DNA from: Pseudomonas sp. UBA5706
GTDB taxonomy: Bacteria > Pseudomonadota > Gammaproteobacteria > Pseudomonadales > Pseudomonadaceae
Reading direction: 5' to 3'
DNA length: 64,000 nucleotides
Assembly: GCF_002419965.1 (NCBI RefSeq)
Contig: NZ_DIHC01000006.1
Span: 52,119 to 116,118 of the forward strand
Below are positions 44,482 to 54,049 of this stretch, piece after piece (position 1 is the stretch's first letter; each line of letters opens with the position of its first letter). The position numbers and the translations under genes were made by a program. Below the pieces are notes generated by a model that worked only from the letters and a program-made list of their open reading frames with translations, ran no database searches and had not been told where the DNA came from.

Positions 44482-45471
44482 TCACAACTTGCGAGTCTGT
44501 TTCTCATCGCTGGCGACGACGGTCACCCACCACTGCGTGCGCGCTTCGATTGTCACGGGCAGTGTGGGCATCAACGCCTTCAGGGCAAGGTCAGTGTCGT
44601 TGAGCGGGAAGCTGCCGGTAATCCGCAAATCGGCCACTTCTGGTGCAACGCCCAGATGGCCTTGCCGATAACGGCTGATTTCCGCAACCACGTCGCTGAG
44701 CGGGGCGTTGTCCACCACCAGCATGCCGCGCATCCAGGCATCCGCGCCTGGGGCCATCGCCACCATCGGCCCAAGGCTGTGACGTTGAATCAGCATCTGC
44801 TGGCCTTCGCGCAAGATCATTTCGCTGGCGGACGCCTGCGGGTGCGCCGCGACGGCCGATTGCAGCACGCTAAGCAGGGTCCCATCGTCACGGCGCTTGA
44901 CCAGAAATTTCGTACCCAGCGCCCGCATCTGGCCTTCAACGGTCTCGACGATGAATGGCCGAGGGTCTTCGTGGCTGCCGGTTTCGACGAAAATCTCGCC
45001 TTCCTGAAGAATGACCCGGCGCTGCCTTGCGTCGAATCGCACATCCAGCGCGCTGTGGGTATTGAGGTGAATGAGGGTATTGTCCGACAGCCTGATGGTA
45101 CGTTGTTCACCGGTGGCGGTGCGCTGGTCTGCCAACCAATAGTGGACCGGCAACAAACGATCACCCAGAAACAGCGTCAGCCCCAGCGCCAATGCGAAAC
45201 CGGCCACTCCGCGCCCCAGTTTGCGCACCTGTCGGCCAAGGGCCTCGCGAGAGCGCATCAGTGCCGAGCGTGCCGGGCCTGTGGTGCGCACGAAGCGTTG
45301 ATCGAGTATCCCCAGTTGCGTCCATGCCCGAGCGTGTTCCTCGCTGGCGGCATACCACTTGGCGAACTCGTCTCGCTCGGCCTCGTTGCCCTGTCCGCGG
45401 TCCAGGCACAACTGCCAGGCGATAGCTGCGTCCAGTACCTGCGAGGAAACCGGCCGTGTGGTGATGCTCAT
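44482..45471 (-). CDS. fecR: FecR-like anti-sigma/sigma regulator
   Basis: A 329-residue inner-membrane regulator: an N-terminal cytoplasmic part that binds sigma (AAIAWQLCLDRGQGNE), a TM helix (VAGFALALGLTLFLG), and the periplasmic FecR domain (GEQRTIRLSDNTLIHLNTHS; GEIFVETGSHEDPRPF). It relays ferric-siderophore binding at the STN receptor to the FecI-type sigma. ATG 45471 overlaps the sigma gene stop (ATGA), so the ten upstream codons are not used. Confidence 0.92.
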   Translation of the reverse strand: MSITTRPVSSQVLDAAIAWQLCLDRGQGNEAERDEFAKWYAASEEHARAWTQLGILDQRFVRTTGPARSALMRSREALGRQVRKLGRGVAGFALALGLTLFLGDRLLPVHYWLADQRTATGEQRTIRLSDNTLIHLNTHSALDVRFDARQRRVILQEGEIFVETGSHEDPRPFIVETVEGQMRALGTKFLVKRRDDGTLLSVLQSAVAAHPQASASEMILREGQQMLIQRHSLGPMVAMAPGADAWMRGMLVVDNAPLSDVVAEISRYRQGHLGVAPEVADLRITGSFPLNDTDLALKALMPTLPVTIEARTQWWVTVVASDEKQTRKL

Positions 45472-45986
45472 GTCGGCTCGCCATACAGCGCGATGTAACA
45501 CTGGCGCATGCCCTGAGCCAGGTATTGCCGGACCCGGGGAACGGAAACGCCGACCTTCTCGGAAATTTCAGCGTGGCTCAAGCCATCCAGGCGGTTGAAC
45601 AGGAACGCTGCACGCGCCTTGCTCGACAGCTTGCCGAGCATGCGGTCTATGGCTTTGAGGTCTTCGAGAATCAGTTGCTGTTCTTCGAGTGACGGTTGCT
45701 CGCCTTCCGGAACCAGCATCAGCTCGTTGAGGTAGGCCTGCTCCAGCGCTGCGCGGCGGAAATGGTCGAAGAGCAAGCCTTTGGCAACTTGAACGAGAAA
45801 CGCACGGGGTTCGCGCGGCGCATCGAAGTGCTCACGGCCCAGCAGACGAATGAAGGTGTCCTGACTCAGGTCTTCGGCGCGGTGCGGGCAGGCGACGTTA
45901 CGCTTGAGCCACGCCAGCAACCAGCCACGATGGTCGCGATAGAGCGTTCCGACAAGCTGATGTTGAGGACTTTGAAGTGACGACAC
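45468..45986 (-). CDS. fecI: FecI-like ECF sigma factor
   Basis: A 172-residue ECF sigma of the iron-starvation group. Region 2 has AEDLSQDTFIRLL and RAFLVQVAKGLLFDHFRR; region 4 has SSKARAAFLFNRLDGLSHAE with a helix-turn-helix ISEKVGVSVPRVRQY. It activates the downstream TonB receptor on signal through FecR. It is the first gene of the unit; a Fur-box-like sequence lies just upstream. Confidence 0.92.
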   Translation of the reverse strand: MSSLQSPQHQLVGTLYRDHRGWLLAWLKRNVACPHRAEDLSQDTFIRLLGREHFDAPREPRAFLVQVAKGLLFDHFRRAALEQAYLNELMLVPEGEQPSLEEQQLILEDLKAIDRMLGKLSSKARAAFLFNRLDGLSHAEISEKVGVSVPRVRQYLAQGMRQCYIALYGEPT

Positions 45987-46013
45987 GAGCGCCCCGAGGA
46001 GAACAAAGTAACT

Positions 46014-46030
46014 AACGAGAATTATTCGCG
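46014..46030. promoter_or_regulatory. Candidate Fur box before the FecI-like gene
   Basis: AACGAGAATTATTCGCG (reverse complement CGCGAATAATTCTCGTT) resembles the Fur-box core of pseudomonad iron-sigma genes (AATNATTCTCATT type). It lies about 28-44 bp upstream of the sigma start. Confidence 0.6.
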
Positions 46031-46104
46031 ATTGTGTCAGAGCCAGTGAATGCTGGCAATGGCTCGCATTGTAAGGCGCTGAACGGCGCCTTTAATGTAG
46101 GAAA

Positions 46105-46205
46105 TGGCAACAGATGGGGGAGGCTGCGCCGCAATCTTCTGTAGCAGCCCGGCCCGCCGGCGGCAGTGATTCAACGGAAGTTATCGCCGCCGCGCCAGTA
46201 CAGAG
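46105..46205. repeat. REP-like inverted words upstream of exonuclease gene end
   Basis: GCAGCCCGGCCCGCCGGCGG and nearby GTTATCGCCGCCGCG with short inverted partners resemble a degenerate REP doublet. A short frame across it is not coding. Confidence 0.35.
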
Positions 46206-46227
46206 TCCTCAGGGTAAAGGGGACACG

Positions 46228-46947
46228 TCAAAACGAATGCGACTGCCGCCCGCGTCTCCATTTCGCCAGACCTTGTTGCAGCCGCGCCGGGCTGTCCATG
46301 TCCTGACGCCGGGCATGGCTTAACAGGATTAGCGCCAACTCGGCGGTCACCAGCGCATCAGCGCTGGCGTGATGGCGTTGCTCGGCCTGCAGGCCAAAAA
46401 AACCGGTCCAGTCATCGAGCCCGGCCTGGCGCAGGCACGCCTGTGGAAACAGTAGCGGCGCGAGTTCGGCGACGTCCAGAAATGCATGCTGCAGCGTGTA
46501 GCCCAGGCTTTCCTTCAATGCGCGGCTGATCATGTGCTGATCGAAGGGGGCATGAAACGCCAACAGCGGACTGTCATCCACGAATGTCATGAAATCCAGC
46601 AACGCTTCAACCGGCTCGCTGCCCGCTGCGATGGCACTCGGTCCCAGACCGTGAATCAACACGCTTGGGCTGAGCTTGTGATCGGGTCGCAACAAGGTGC
46701 GCTCGAACAGCTGGCCCAGATCGATGGCGCCGTCCTCGATGACCACGGCGCCGATGGACAGCACTTGGTCACGGTTCATGTTCAGGCCACTGGTCTCAAG
46801 ATCCAGCACCACCCAGCGTTGCTCGCGCAGTGACTTTTCGCTAAGCGCGGTGGCGCGAGGCAACTGGCTCAGGCGCTGCAGGTGTTCGGGTGTCAGGTCG
46901 GGCGTCTTGCCGCGTTTGGCTGGCTTGAGCCATTGGAACAGGTTCAT
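46228..46947 (-). CDS. 3'-5' exonuclease, DnaQ-like (DEDDh)
   Basis: A 239-residue protein with the DEDDh exonuclease motifs: Exo I VVLDLETSGLN, Exo II near FHAPFDQHMIS, and Exo III HHASADAL. It resembles the epsilon-type exonuclease that follows the CBS/DUF294 protein in many Pseudomonas genomes. Gap to that gene is 10 bp, so the two are co-transcribed and probably functionally connected, though the link is not known. Confidence 0.9.
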   Translation of the reverse strand: MNLFQWLKPAKRGKTPDLTPEHLQRLSQLPRATALSEKSLREQRWVVLDLETSGLNMNRDQVLSIGAVVIEDGAIDLGQLFERTLLRPDHKLSPSVLIHGLGPSAIAAGSEPVEALLDFMTFVDDSPLLAFHAPFDQHMISRALKESLGYTLQHAFLDVAELAPLLFPQACLRQAGLDDWTGFFGLQAEQRHHASADALVTAELALILLSHARRQDMDSPARLQQGLAKWRRGRQSHSF

Positions 46948-46957
46948 GGGCGGTCGC

Positions 46958-48892
46958 TTAAAGTTGGTAACGCACGGTCAGGCTGGTTTGCAGCCGCTGT
47001 GCCTGGCGAAACGATTCGCGCAAGATTCGCCGGTCCAGATGGTTGAGCACATCAGGATCGATCCGGTTGGAATACGGCAGGTTCTGTCGGCTCTGCTGCT
47101 GGTGGCGCTGCATGCGGGTTTGCTGAATGAAGTGGTACGCCTCTTCGTAGGCGGCGCCGTCCAGCGGGTCGATGACTTCCTTGGTGACCAGTTGGCGCAG
47201 GCGTTCGAGGGTATTGTTCGCGGCAATGCCGTTGGCCAGCGCGAGCAAACGCGCACCGTCCACAAAGGGTGTCAGGCCTTGGGTCTTGAGGTCCAAGGTG
47301 TCCTTCTCGCTGCCTTTGCGCGCCACCACGAAGTCCTTGAAACGCCCCACCGGCGGTCGCTGACGCAACGCGTTGTCAGCCATCATGCGCTGAAACAGTG
47401 TGTTGTCCGCCACTTGCCCCAGGATGCTCTGGCGCAGTTGCTCAGCGCCGCTCTCATTGCCCCATACCACGCGCAAGTCGAAATAAATGCTCGAAGACAG
47501 CAGGTTCTCAGGCGTGGCCTCGCGAATGAACGAGCCAAAACGCCGCCCCCACTCGATTCGCGACAGGCACAACTGAGGGTTGCTGGCCATGATCCCGCCC
47601 TTGCACAACGCAAAACCGCACTGCGCCAAACCCTGATTGATCCGCTCGGCGATCGGCAGCAAAAGCCCGCGAATGCGCGCGGCCTCGGCTGCGTCGGGAG
47701 CTTCGAACAGGATGCCGTTGTCCTGATCGGTGTAGAGCGTCTGCTCGCGCCGGCCTTCGCTGCCGAAGCACAGCCAGCTGAACGGGATGCCAGGATCGCC
47801 TCGTTCTTCCAGGGTCAGCTCGATGACGCGGCAGACCATGTGATCGTTGAGCAGGGTGATGATCTGTGTGATCTGTGTCGATGAGGCGCCGTGCGCCAGC
47901 ATTCGGTCCACCAATTGGACGATGTCGCCCCGCAGGTTGCTCAACGACTCGATACGCGGCGCGTTGCGCAGGGTCCGCGCCAGATGCACCAGATCCACCC
48001 GTTGCAGGGAAAACAGGTCGCGCTCGGACACCACGCCGCACAAGCGCTGATCTCTGACCAGACAGACATGGGCGATATGGCGCTCGGTCATGGCAATCGC
48101 CGCATCGAACGCGCTGGCGTCGGGACTGAGATAGAAGGGCGCTTGAATCATGTGGTGACTGATCGGCTGGCCGAAGTCAGCGTTGACGTCCGCCACGACT
48201 TGCCGCAGATCGCGCAGGGTGAAAATCCCCAACGGTGCATTAGCTTCATCGACGATAACGATGCTGCCCACCTGTTGCTCGTCCATCTGCTTGACCGCCA
48301 CGCGCAGCGCTGTGTCCGGCGAGCAGGTTACCGGGTGACGCATCGCCAGTTCTCCCAGGCGCGTGTTTAGCGAATACTGAGTGCCGAGTGTTTCCACGGC
48401 CTTCTGCTTTACTTGCTGGTTGACCTGATCGAGCAGGCTGCTGACGCCGCGCAGGGCGAAGTCGCGGAAGGCGCTGGAGAGGGCGAACAGCTTGATGAAC
48501 GCCTGTTTGTTCAGCTGCAGGCAGAAGGTGTCTTCGGCCGCCCGATGCTCGGTTCGCGTGGCGCGTTCGCCCAGGAGCGCCGCAAGGGGGAAACACTCGC
48601 CGGTGGTGATTTCGAAAGTGGTTTGGGTGCCGCCCTTGGCCGCATGCGGCCGTTCGCCGACAACACGGCCTTGTTTAACGATATAAAAATGCTCTACTGG
48701 CCCATCGCCAGGCTTGATGATGCTCTCATCCGTAGCGTAGAAACGCAGCTGGCATTGTTCAACCAGATACGCGAGATGAGCATTCTCTATCTGATTGAAT
48801 GGCGGGAATTTTTGCAGGAATTGCATGGTGCCGTGGATGTTCTGCAATATGGCCGTCTTGCCAGCCTGGGTGAACGCGTCCGCTTTGCTCAT
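46958..48892 (-). CDS. cNMP-binding / CBS / DUF294 nucleotidyltransferase protein
   Basis: A 644-residue cytoplasmic protein: N-terminal cyclic-nucleotide-binding fold (about 20-140, FYIVKQGRVVGE), paired CBS domains (about 175-300, MDEQQVGSIVIVDEANAP and RDQRLCGVVSERDLF), then the DUF294 putative nucleotidyltransferase domain (CFGSEGRREQTLYTDQDNG, the GSx10DxD-type motif) and a C-terminal substrate-binding domain. GlnD-like nucleotidyl transfer has been proposed for the family; the target is unknown. It leads the operon with the exonuclease. Confidence 0.9.
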   Translation of the reverse strand: MSKADAFTQAGKTAILQNIHGTMQFLQKFPPFNQIENAHLAYLVEQCQLRFYATDESIIKPGDGPVEHFYIVKQGRVVGERPHAAKGGTQTTFEITTGECFPLAALLGERATRTEHRAAEDTFCLQLNKQAFIKLFALSSAFRDFALRGVSSLLDQVNQQVKQKAVETLGTQYSLNTRLGELAMRHPVTCSPDTALRVAVKQMDEQQVGSIVIVDEANAPLGIFTLRDLRQVVADVNADFGQPISHHMIQAPFYLSPDASAFDAAIAMTERHIAHVCLVRDQRLCGVVSERDLFSLQRVDLVHLARTLRNAPRIESLSNLRGDIVQLVDRMLAHGASSTQITQIITLLNDHMVCRVIELTLEERGDPGIPFSWLCFGSEGRREQTLYTDQDNGILFEAPDAAEAARIRGLLLPIAERINQGLAQCGFALCKGGIMASNPQLCLSRIEWGRRFGSFIREATPENLLSSSIYFDLRVVWGNESGAEQLRQSILGQVADNTLFQRMMADNALRQRPPVGRFKDFVVARKGSEKDTLDLKTQGLTPFVDGARLLALANGIAANNTLERLRQLVTKEVIDPLDGAAYEEAYHFIQQTRMQRHQQQSRQNLPYSNRIDPDVLNHLDRRILRESFRQAQRLQTSLTVRYQL

Positions 48893-49117
48893 GACCGATA
48901 CCGCTTGTTGTTATGGCGTCATGGTCGGCGGCTTATCGGGCAGTTCCCATTGGACGTAAGTCTTAGGTCGCGGGAAAACGCGTTGGAGCGCAAAGCGCGG
49001 TGGTGTACAACCACAGCATGCGCAGGTCGCAATGGCCTGGCAGGGAGCAACAAAGTGCGCAACGTATTCAGTCTGTTTGCGCTGTCAGAATGAAGTCGAC
49101 GGGAAGATGAGACGGGT

Positions 49118-49564
49118 ATGTTCGATCACAACATTTTGAGTGATGAAGAGCGCGAGGCCCTTAACGAGGTGATGCTTGCGCCTCCATCGCAGTCGCCACA
49201 ACGGGTGTTGATCGTCGATGACGACAAGGATGCTCGGGAAATTCTTTCCGAAATCCTCAGTCTTAACGACATCACCTGTATCACTGCTGCTGGCGGTACA
49301 AGCGCCATGCACCTGTTGCAAACCCGGCCCTCCATTGCGCTGCTGATCACCGATCTGCGAATGGCGCCTTGCAATGGCCTGGACTTGATCCGGCAGGTCA
49401 GGGATTCGGATCGGGCTGCGATGCCGATCATCATCGTGTCGGGCGATGCGCATGTGCGCGACGCCATCGATGCCATGCACCTGAGCGTGGTGGACTTCCT
49501 GCTCAAACCGATCAATACCAAGCAGCTGTTGCGATTGGTCAAACGGGAGTTGGGGATGGAGTAG
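49118..49564 (+). CDS. Stand-alone receiver-domain response regulator
   Basis: A 148-residue protein: a 28-residue N-terminal leader and one receiver domain. The acidic pair is in VDDDKD, the phospho-acceptor is Asp79 (LLITDLRMAP), and the switch lysine is in DFLLKPIN. There is no output domain. ATG 49118 with GGGAAGATGAGA upstream is the start. It is a single-gene unit ending at a strong bidirectional terminator; its kinase partner is not in the window. Confidence 0.88.
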   Translation: MFDHNILSDEEREALNEVMLAPPSQSPQRVLIVDDDKDAREILSEILSLNDITCITAAGGTSAMHLLQTRPSIALLITDLRMAPCNGLDLIRQVRDSDRAAMPIIIVSGDAHVRDAIDAMHLSVVDFLLKPINTKQLLRLVKRELGME

Positions 49565-49654
49565 GTTCACCACCGGCGCAGTGTAGCGGCTTGCCCGCGA
49601 TGCACTGTGCCACGCGATATAGATGTTGTTGACCGACCGCAGTCGCGGGTCATG

Positions 49655-49692
49655 AAAGAGGCGGCGTGCCATGCAGGCACGCCGCCTTTTTA
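49655..49692. terminator. Bidirectional terminator between receiver gene and glcB
   Basis: A long stem, AAAGAGGCGGCGTGCC with GGCACGCCGCCTTTTT, has T-runs on both strands and serves the convergent receiver and glcB genes. Confidence 0.9.
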
Positions 49693-49703
49693 TTGCTGCT
49701 GAA

Positions 49704-51881
49704 TTACAACCCGTTTTTCGCCTTGAACTCCCGACGACGACGATGCAACACAGGTTCTGTATAGCCGTTGGGCTGCCTGGTGCCTTCGATCACCAGTTCC
49801 ACCGCCGCCTGGAAGGCGATGTTGCTGTCGAAGTTCGGTGCCAGAGGGCGATACAGCGCATCGCTGGCGTTCTGACGGTCAACGACAGGTGCCATGCGCT
49901 TGAGGCTTTCCATCACCTCCTGTTCGCTGACTACGCCGTGACGTAACCAGTTGGCAATGTGCTGGCTGGAGATACGCAGCGTCGCGCGATCCTCCATCAG
50001 GCCAATGTCGTTGATGTCCGGCACCTTCGAGCAACCCACGCCCTGGTCGATCCAACGCACCACGTAACCGAGGATGCCCTGGGCGTTGTTGTCCAGTTCG
50101 TTCTGGATCTGCTCGGCCGTCCAGTCGGTATTCGGCGCCAGCGGGATGGTCAGGATGTCATCGACCGACGCGGGTGCGCGCTGCGCCAGTTCGGCCTGGC
50201 GCGCGAACACGTCAACCTTGTGATAATGCAGTGCGTGCAAGGCCGCTGCGGTCGGCGAAGGCACCCACGCGGTGTTGGCGCCGGCCAGCGGGTGAGCGAT
50301 CTTCTGTTCAAGCATGGCCGCCATCAGGTCCGGCATCGCCCACATGCCTTTGCCGATCTGTGCGCGCCCTTGCAGGCCGCACTTCAAGCCGATATCGACG
50401 TTGGAGTTCTCATAGGCACCGATCCATTTTTCGGCCTTCATCTGCGCCTTGCGCACCACCGGGCCGGCTTCCATGGAGGTGTGGATTTCGTCACCGGTGC
50501 GATCCAGGAAGCCGGTGTTGATGAACACCACACGCTCGCTGGCGGCCTGGATACAGGCCTTGAGGTTGACCGTGGTGCGGCGCTCCTCGTCCATGATCCC
50601 GACTTTCAGCGTGTTGCGCGGCAGGCTCAATACCTCCTCGATGCGACCGAACAGCTCGTTGGTGAACGACACTTCTTCGGGGCCGTGCATCTTCGGTTTG
50701 ACGATGTAGACCGAACCGCTGCGGCTGTTGGCGCGAGAGGTATTGCCCTTGAGGTTGTGGATCGCAGCCAGACTGGTCAGCAAGCCGTCGAGAATGCCTT
50801 CCGGCACTTCATTGCCCTGCGTGTCGAGAATCGCGTCGATGGTCATCAGGTGACCGACGTTACGCACGAACAGCAGCGAGCGACCATGCAGTGTCACCGG
50901 TTCGCCCTGCGGCGAGGTATACACGCGGTCGGCGTTCATGGTGCGGGTGAAGCGCGTGCCGCCCTTGGATACCTCTTCGGACAGATCGCCTTTCATCAGG
51001 CCCAGCCAGTTGCGGTAGACCACCACCTTGTCGTCGGCGTCGACCGCAGCGATGGAGTCTTCACAGTCCATGATGGTGGTCAGCGCTGCTTCCATCAGCA
51101 CGTCTTGGACGCCCGCCGCGTCGGTCTGGCCGACCGGGCTTGTGGCGTCGATCTGGATTTCGAAGTGCAGGCCGTTGTGCTTGAACAGAATCGCGGTCGG
51201 CGTGGACGCTTCGCCCTGGAAGCCGATCAGTTGCGCGTCGTCGCGCAGACCGGTATTGCTGCCGCCCTTGAGGCTGACGATCAACACGCCGTTGGCGATT
51301 TGGTAGCGGGTGGAGTCAACGTGGGAACCAGCGGCCAATGGCGCGGCTTCGTCGAGGAAGGCGCGTGCGAAGGCAATGACCTTGTCGCCGCGAACCTTGT
51401 TATAACCTTTGCCTTTTTCTGCGCCGCCTTCTTCCGAAATGGCGTCTGTGCCGTACAGCGCATCGTACAGCGAACCCCAGCGGGCATTAGAGGCGTTCAG
51501 CGCGAAGCGGGCGTTCATCACCGGCACCACCAGCTGTGGCCCGGCCATGCGTGCGATTTCTTCATCGACGTTTTGCGTCGTGATCCGGAAGTCCGCCGCT
51601 TCTGGCAACAGATAACCGATTTCCTGCAGGAAAGCCTTGTATGCCGCGGCGTCGTGGGCCTTGCCGGCATTGGACTGGTGCCAGGCATCGATGCGCGCCT
51701 GGAAGTCGTCACGTTTGGCGAGCAGGGCTTTGTTCTTCGGCGCCAGCTCGTGGATAAGCTTGTCGGCACCGGCCCAGAACACGGCGGCTTCGATACCGGT
51801 TTCAGGAAGGGCTTCGTTGTTCACGAAGTCCAGAAGGACTTTGGCGACCTGAAGACCACCGACTTGAACGTGTTCAGTCAT
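49704..51881 (-). CDS. glcB: Malate synthase G
   Basis: A 725-residue enzyme, the full length of malate synthase G, condensing glyoxylate with acetyl-CoA to malate in glyoxylate/glycolate use. Typical segments are FIGRIEEVLSLPRNTLKVGI-type text around residue 430 (seen as the LFGRIEEVLSLPR stretch), MDEERRTTVNLKAC, and the C-terminal acid loop region. ATG 51881 (MTEHVQVG) matches the family start; four in-frame codons upstream are not used. The gene is monocistronic. Confidence 0.96.
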   Translation of the reverse strand: MTEHVQVGGLQVAKVLLDFVNNEALPETGIEAAVFWAGADKLIHELAPKNKALLAKRDDFQARIDAWHQSNAGKAHDAAAYKAFLQEIGYLLPEAADFRITTQNVDEEIARMAGPQLVVPVMNARFALNASNARWGSLYDALYGTDAISEEGGAEKGKGYNKVRGDKVIAFARAFLDEAAPLAAGSHVDSTRYQIANGVLIVSLKGGSNTGLRDDAQLIGFQGEASTPTAILFKHNGLHFEIQIDATSPVGQTDAAGVQDVLMEAALTTIMDCEDSIAAVDADDKVVVYRNWLGLMKGDLSEEVSKGGTRFTRTMNADRVYTSPQGEPVTLHGRSLLFVRNVGHLMTIDAILDTQGNEVPEGILDGLLTSLAAIHNLKGNTSRANSRSGSVYIVKPKMHGPEEVSFTNELFGRIEEVLSLPRNTLKVGIMDEERRTTVNLKACIQAASERVVFINTGFLDRTGDEIHTSMEAGPVVRKAQMKAEKWIGAYENSNVDIGLKCGLQGRAQIGKGMWAMPDLMAAMLEQKIAHPLAGANTAWVPSPTAAALHALHYHKVDVFARQAELAQRAPASVDDILTIPLAPNTDWTAEQIQNELDNNAQGILGYVVRWIDQGVGCSKVPDINDIGLMEDRATLRISSQHIANWLRHGVVSEQEVMESLKRMAPVVDRQNASDALYRPLAPNFDSNIAFQAAVELVIEGTRQPNGYTEPVLHRRRREFKAKNGL

Positions 51882-52355
51882 TGCTTGCCTCACTCTGCTC
51901 AGCTATCTGCGCTTCATTCTCGAGCGCGCTTTTGTTAAAGCCATCGACATCACTGCTCTCCCAGGCAGCCACCATTGCTGGCAGTTGAGCCGGGGCACCT
52001 GACGGAAAGGGCGGATTGCGCTTTGCAGAACAGGTTTCACTGGAGCAGCGATGCTGGGTCAGGCATCTTCCCGATCTTTATGTAGTGAACGCGGCGGAAT
52101 ACTACATGATGAATTGCGATGTGAAAATCGGACTGGAAATGTCACCGAGCGACCAGATTTAAACAATTGGTCACCCCGGAGCTGCATATGTTCTCAAAAA
52201 AACTGTGAATTGTTCCAGATAATTATAAAAGTGGTACACAAATCGTCGCTCAGGCAAGTTCCACGGTGCGTCTCCAAGTCTTGCCTATACTTGCGCGACC
52301 CCCGTGCACGCGTGCAAAACCGGGCAGTAGACCTATCTAGAAGAGGGAGTCGACC
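51882..52355. promoter_or_regulatory. 474-bp control region between glcB and gcvR-like gene
   Basis: It must contain promoters for the divergent glcB and ACT-domain genes. An inverted pair TGTAGT / ACTACA lies near 52080-52105 and an AT-rich tract near 52150-52240. No gene or RNA is recognisable, and no operator can be assigned. Confidence 0.45.
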
Positions 52356-52874
52356 GTGGATCATCTCATTGTCACCGTATTTGCCCCGGATAAACCCGGC
52401 CAGGTCGAACAGATCGCATCGTGCATTGCAAATCACGGTGGTAATTGGCTGGAAAGCCGCATGACGCACATGGCCGGGCAGTTCGCGGGCATTCTGCGCG
52501 TCGATGTGCCCGCCGAGTCTCAAGCGCGGTTGCGCGATGCATTGCAAAGCCTGTCCGCCTACGGCATCCGCGTACAGTTTGCCGAGATCGGGACCGAGCC
52601 CGCGTCGCACTTTCAGCACATCCACATGGAACTGGTGGGCAATGATCGCCCTGGCATTGTCCGCGACGTCACGCGATTGCTGACTGAGCAAGGGGTCAAC
52701 GTCGAGCGCCTGGTGACTTATGTGGAGCCAGCACCCATGAGCAGTGAAACCCTCTTTCGCGCCCATGCGTTGCTGGGCTTGCCGCCGACCTTATCGAAGG
52801 ACACGTTGCAGGAGCGGCTTGAGGCGTTGGCGGATGAGTTGATGGTGGAGTTGAGGATCGAGGCCGAGGAGTGA
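52356..52874 (+). CDS. ACT-domain regulator, GcvR-like
   Basis: A 172-residue protein of two tandem ACT domains (about 1-80 and 85-165: LIVTVFAPDKPGQVEQIAS; MELVGNDRPGIVRDVTRLL). It matches the glycine cleavage repressor GcvR family, which binds amino acids and works with GcvA. The start is GTG 52356 with AGAGGGAG. No gcvA or gcv structural gene is beside it. Confidence 0.87.
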   Translation: MDHLIVTVFAPDKPGQVEQIASCIANHGGNWLESRMTHMAGQFAGILRVDVPAESQARLRDALQSLSAYGIRVQFAEIGTEPASHFQHIHMELVGNDRPGIVRDVTRLLTEQGVNVERLVTYVEPAPMSSETLFRAHALLGLPPTLSKDTLQERLEALADELMVELRIEAEE

Positions 52875-52895
52875 ACGAGGCCTGTCACTTATCCA

Positions 52896-53035
52896 GATTT
52901 ATCGTGAGCCTGCCTGTGGATAACCTGCGGATAGCACCGTGAGGCCCACGTGGATCACGGACTCGCACCCTTTGATCAAAAAATGAGCAAGTTCAGCGGA
53001 TTGTGCACAGATAACCTTGGTGGGGCTGTGGATAA
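52896..53035. other. Second cluster of DnaA-box-like sequences
   Basis: Perfect TGTGGATAA at 52915-52923 and 53027-53035, with near matches TTATCCAGA at about 52899, TGCGGATAG at about 52926 and TGCACAGATAA near 53004. They fill the 224-bp gap between the GcvR-like gene and rarD. Confidence 0.6.
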
Positions 53036-53098
53036 CCTGAGTAAATCTCCCTGCAGGCCATGTGTTAGCTGGTCTGCCGCTTGTTGTGCATTATTTGA

Positions 53099-53992
53099 TC
53101 AGCTTGTTCCGCTGCGACGGGGGGCCGTCCATGCATCGACGCTATAAATAATCAGACCCGCCCAGATGAAGCAGAACGTCACCACGGTGGTTGAAGGCAT
53201 GTGTTCACCGAAGATCAACACCGCCAATGCCAGCACCAGCGTTGGGGCGATATACTGCAGGAAACCCAGCGTAGAGTAGGGCAGATGCCGGGCGGCCGCG
53301 TTAAAGCACACCAGGGGTATCAGCGTGACAGGGCCCGCGGCCGCCAGCCAGATAGCCTCTGAGGTCGTCCAGAATTCAGCCTGTGCACTGTGCGCCGTAG
53401 GGTGGAACAGCAACCAACCGACTGCCAGCGGCACCAGAATCCAGGTCTCTACCACCAGCCCTGGCAGTGCTGCGACCGGCGCCTTTTTGCGAATCAGCCC
53501 GTAGAAACCAAAGGTCAACGCCAGCGCCAGCGAGATCCATGGCAGGCTGCCTACCTGCCAGACCTGTTGCACAACGCCAATGAGCGCCAGGATTACCGCC
53601 ACCCACTGCAATGGACGCAGTCTTTCGCGCAGCAGCACCATGCCCAGCATGACGTTGATCAGCGGGTTGATGAAATAACCCAAACTGGCCTCGACCATGT
53701 GGTTGTTGTTCACCGCCCAGACATAGATCAGCCAGTTGGCCGCAATCAGCGACCCGCTCACCGCCAGCACGGCAAGGCGCCGGGGGTTGTCTCGCAGTTC
53801 CCGCCACCAGCCCGGATGTTTCCACACCAGCAACAGCAGCGAGCCGAAAATCGCTGACCAGATTGCGCGATTGACGATGATTTCTACAGAAGGCACTTGA
53901 GCAAGCACCTTGAAGTAGATCGGAAACAATCCCCAGATGATGTAGGCGCTAAGGCCAAGAATGTACCCGCGACGCGGGTTGGCAGCTTGCAT
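53099..53992 (-). CDS. rarD: RarD-type EamA transporter
   Basis: A 297-residue inner-membrane protein with about ten helices and an EamA/RhaT domain pair. It matches the RarD (chloramphenicol-sensitive protein) family, whose substrate is unknown. Start ATG 53992 (MQAANPRRGYILGLSAYIIWG). Confidence 0.9.
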   Translation of the reverse strand: MQAANPRRGYILGLSAYIIWGLFPIYFKVLAQVPSVEIIVNRAIWSAIFGSLLLLVWKHPGWWRELRDNPRRLAVLAVSGSLIAANWLIYVWAVNNNHMVEASLGYFINPLINVMLGMVLLRERLRPLQWVAVILALIGVVQQVWQVGSLPWISLALALTFGFYGLIRKKAPVAALPGLVVETWILVPLAVGWLLFHPTAHSAQAEFWTTSEAIWLAAAGPVTLIPLVCFNAAARHLPYSTLGFLQYIAPTLVLALAVLIFGEHMPSTTVVTFCFIWAGLIIYSVDAWTAPRRSGTS

Positions 53993-54049
53993 GGGTGGTC
54001 CTTCGGCAAGTTTTTTATGGTGTTAGGAGGTACTGAACTGCGTGCGATC

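Noticed and set aside
46114..46323. Short plus-strand frame (69 codons)
   Set aside because: It runs through REP-like sequence into the end of the exonuclease gene and has no family content.
49959..51938. 659-codon plus-strand frame opposite glcB
   Set aside because: Antisense shadow of malate synthase G with no domain content.
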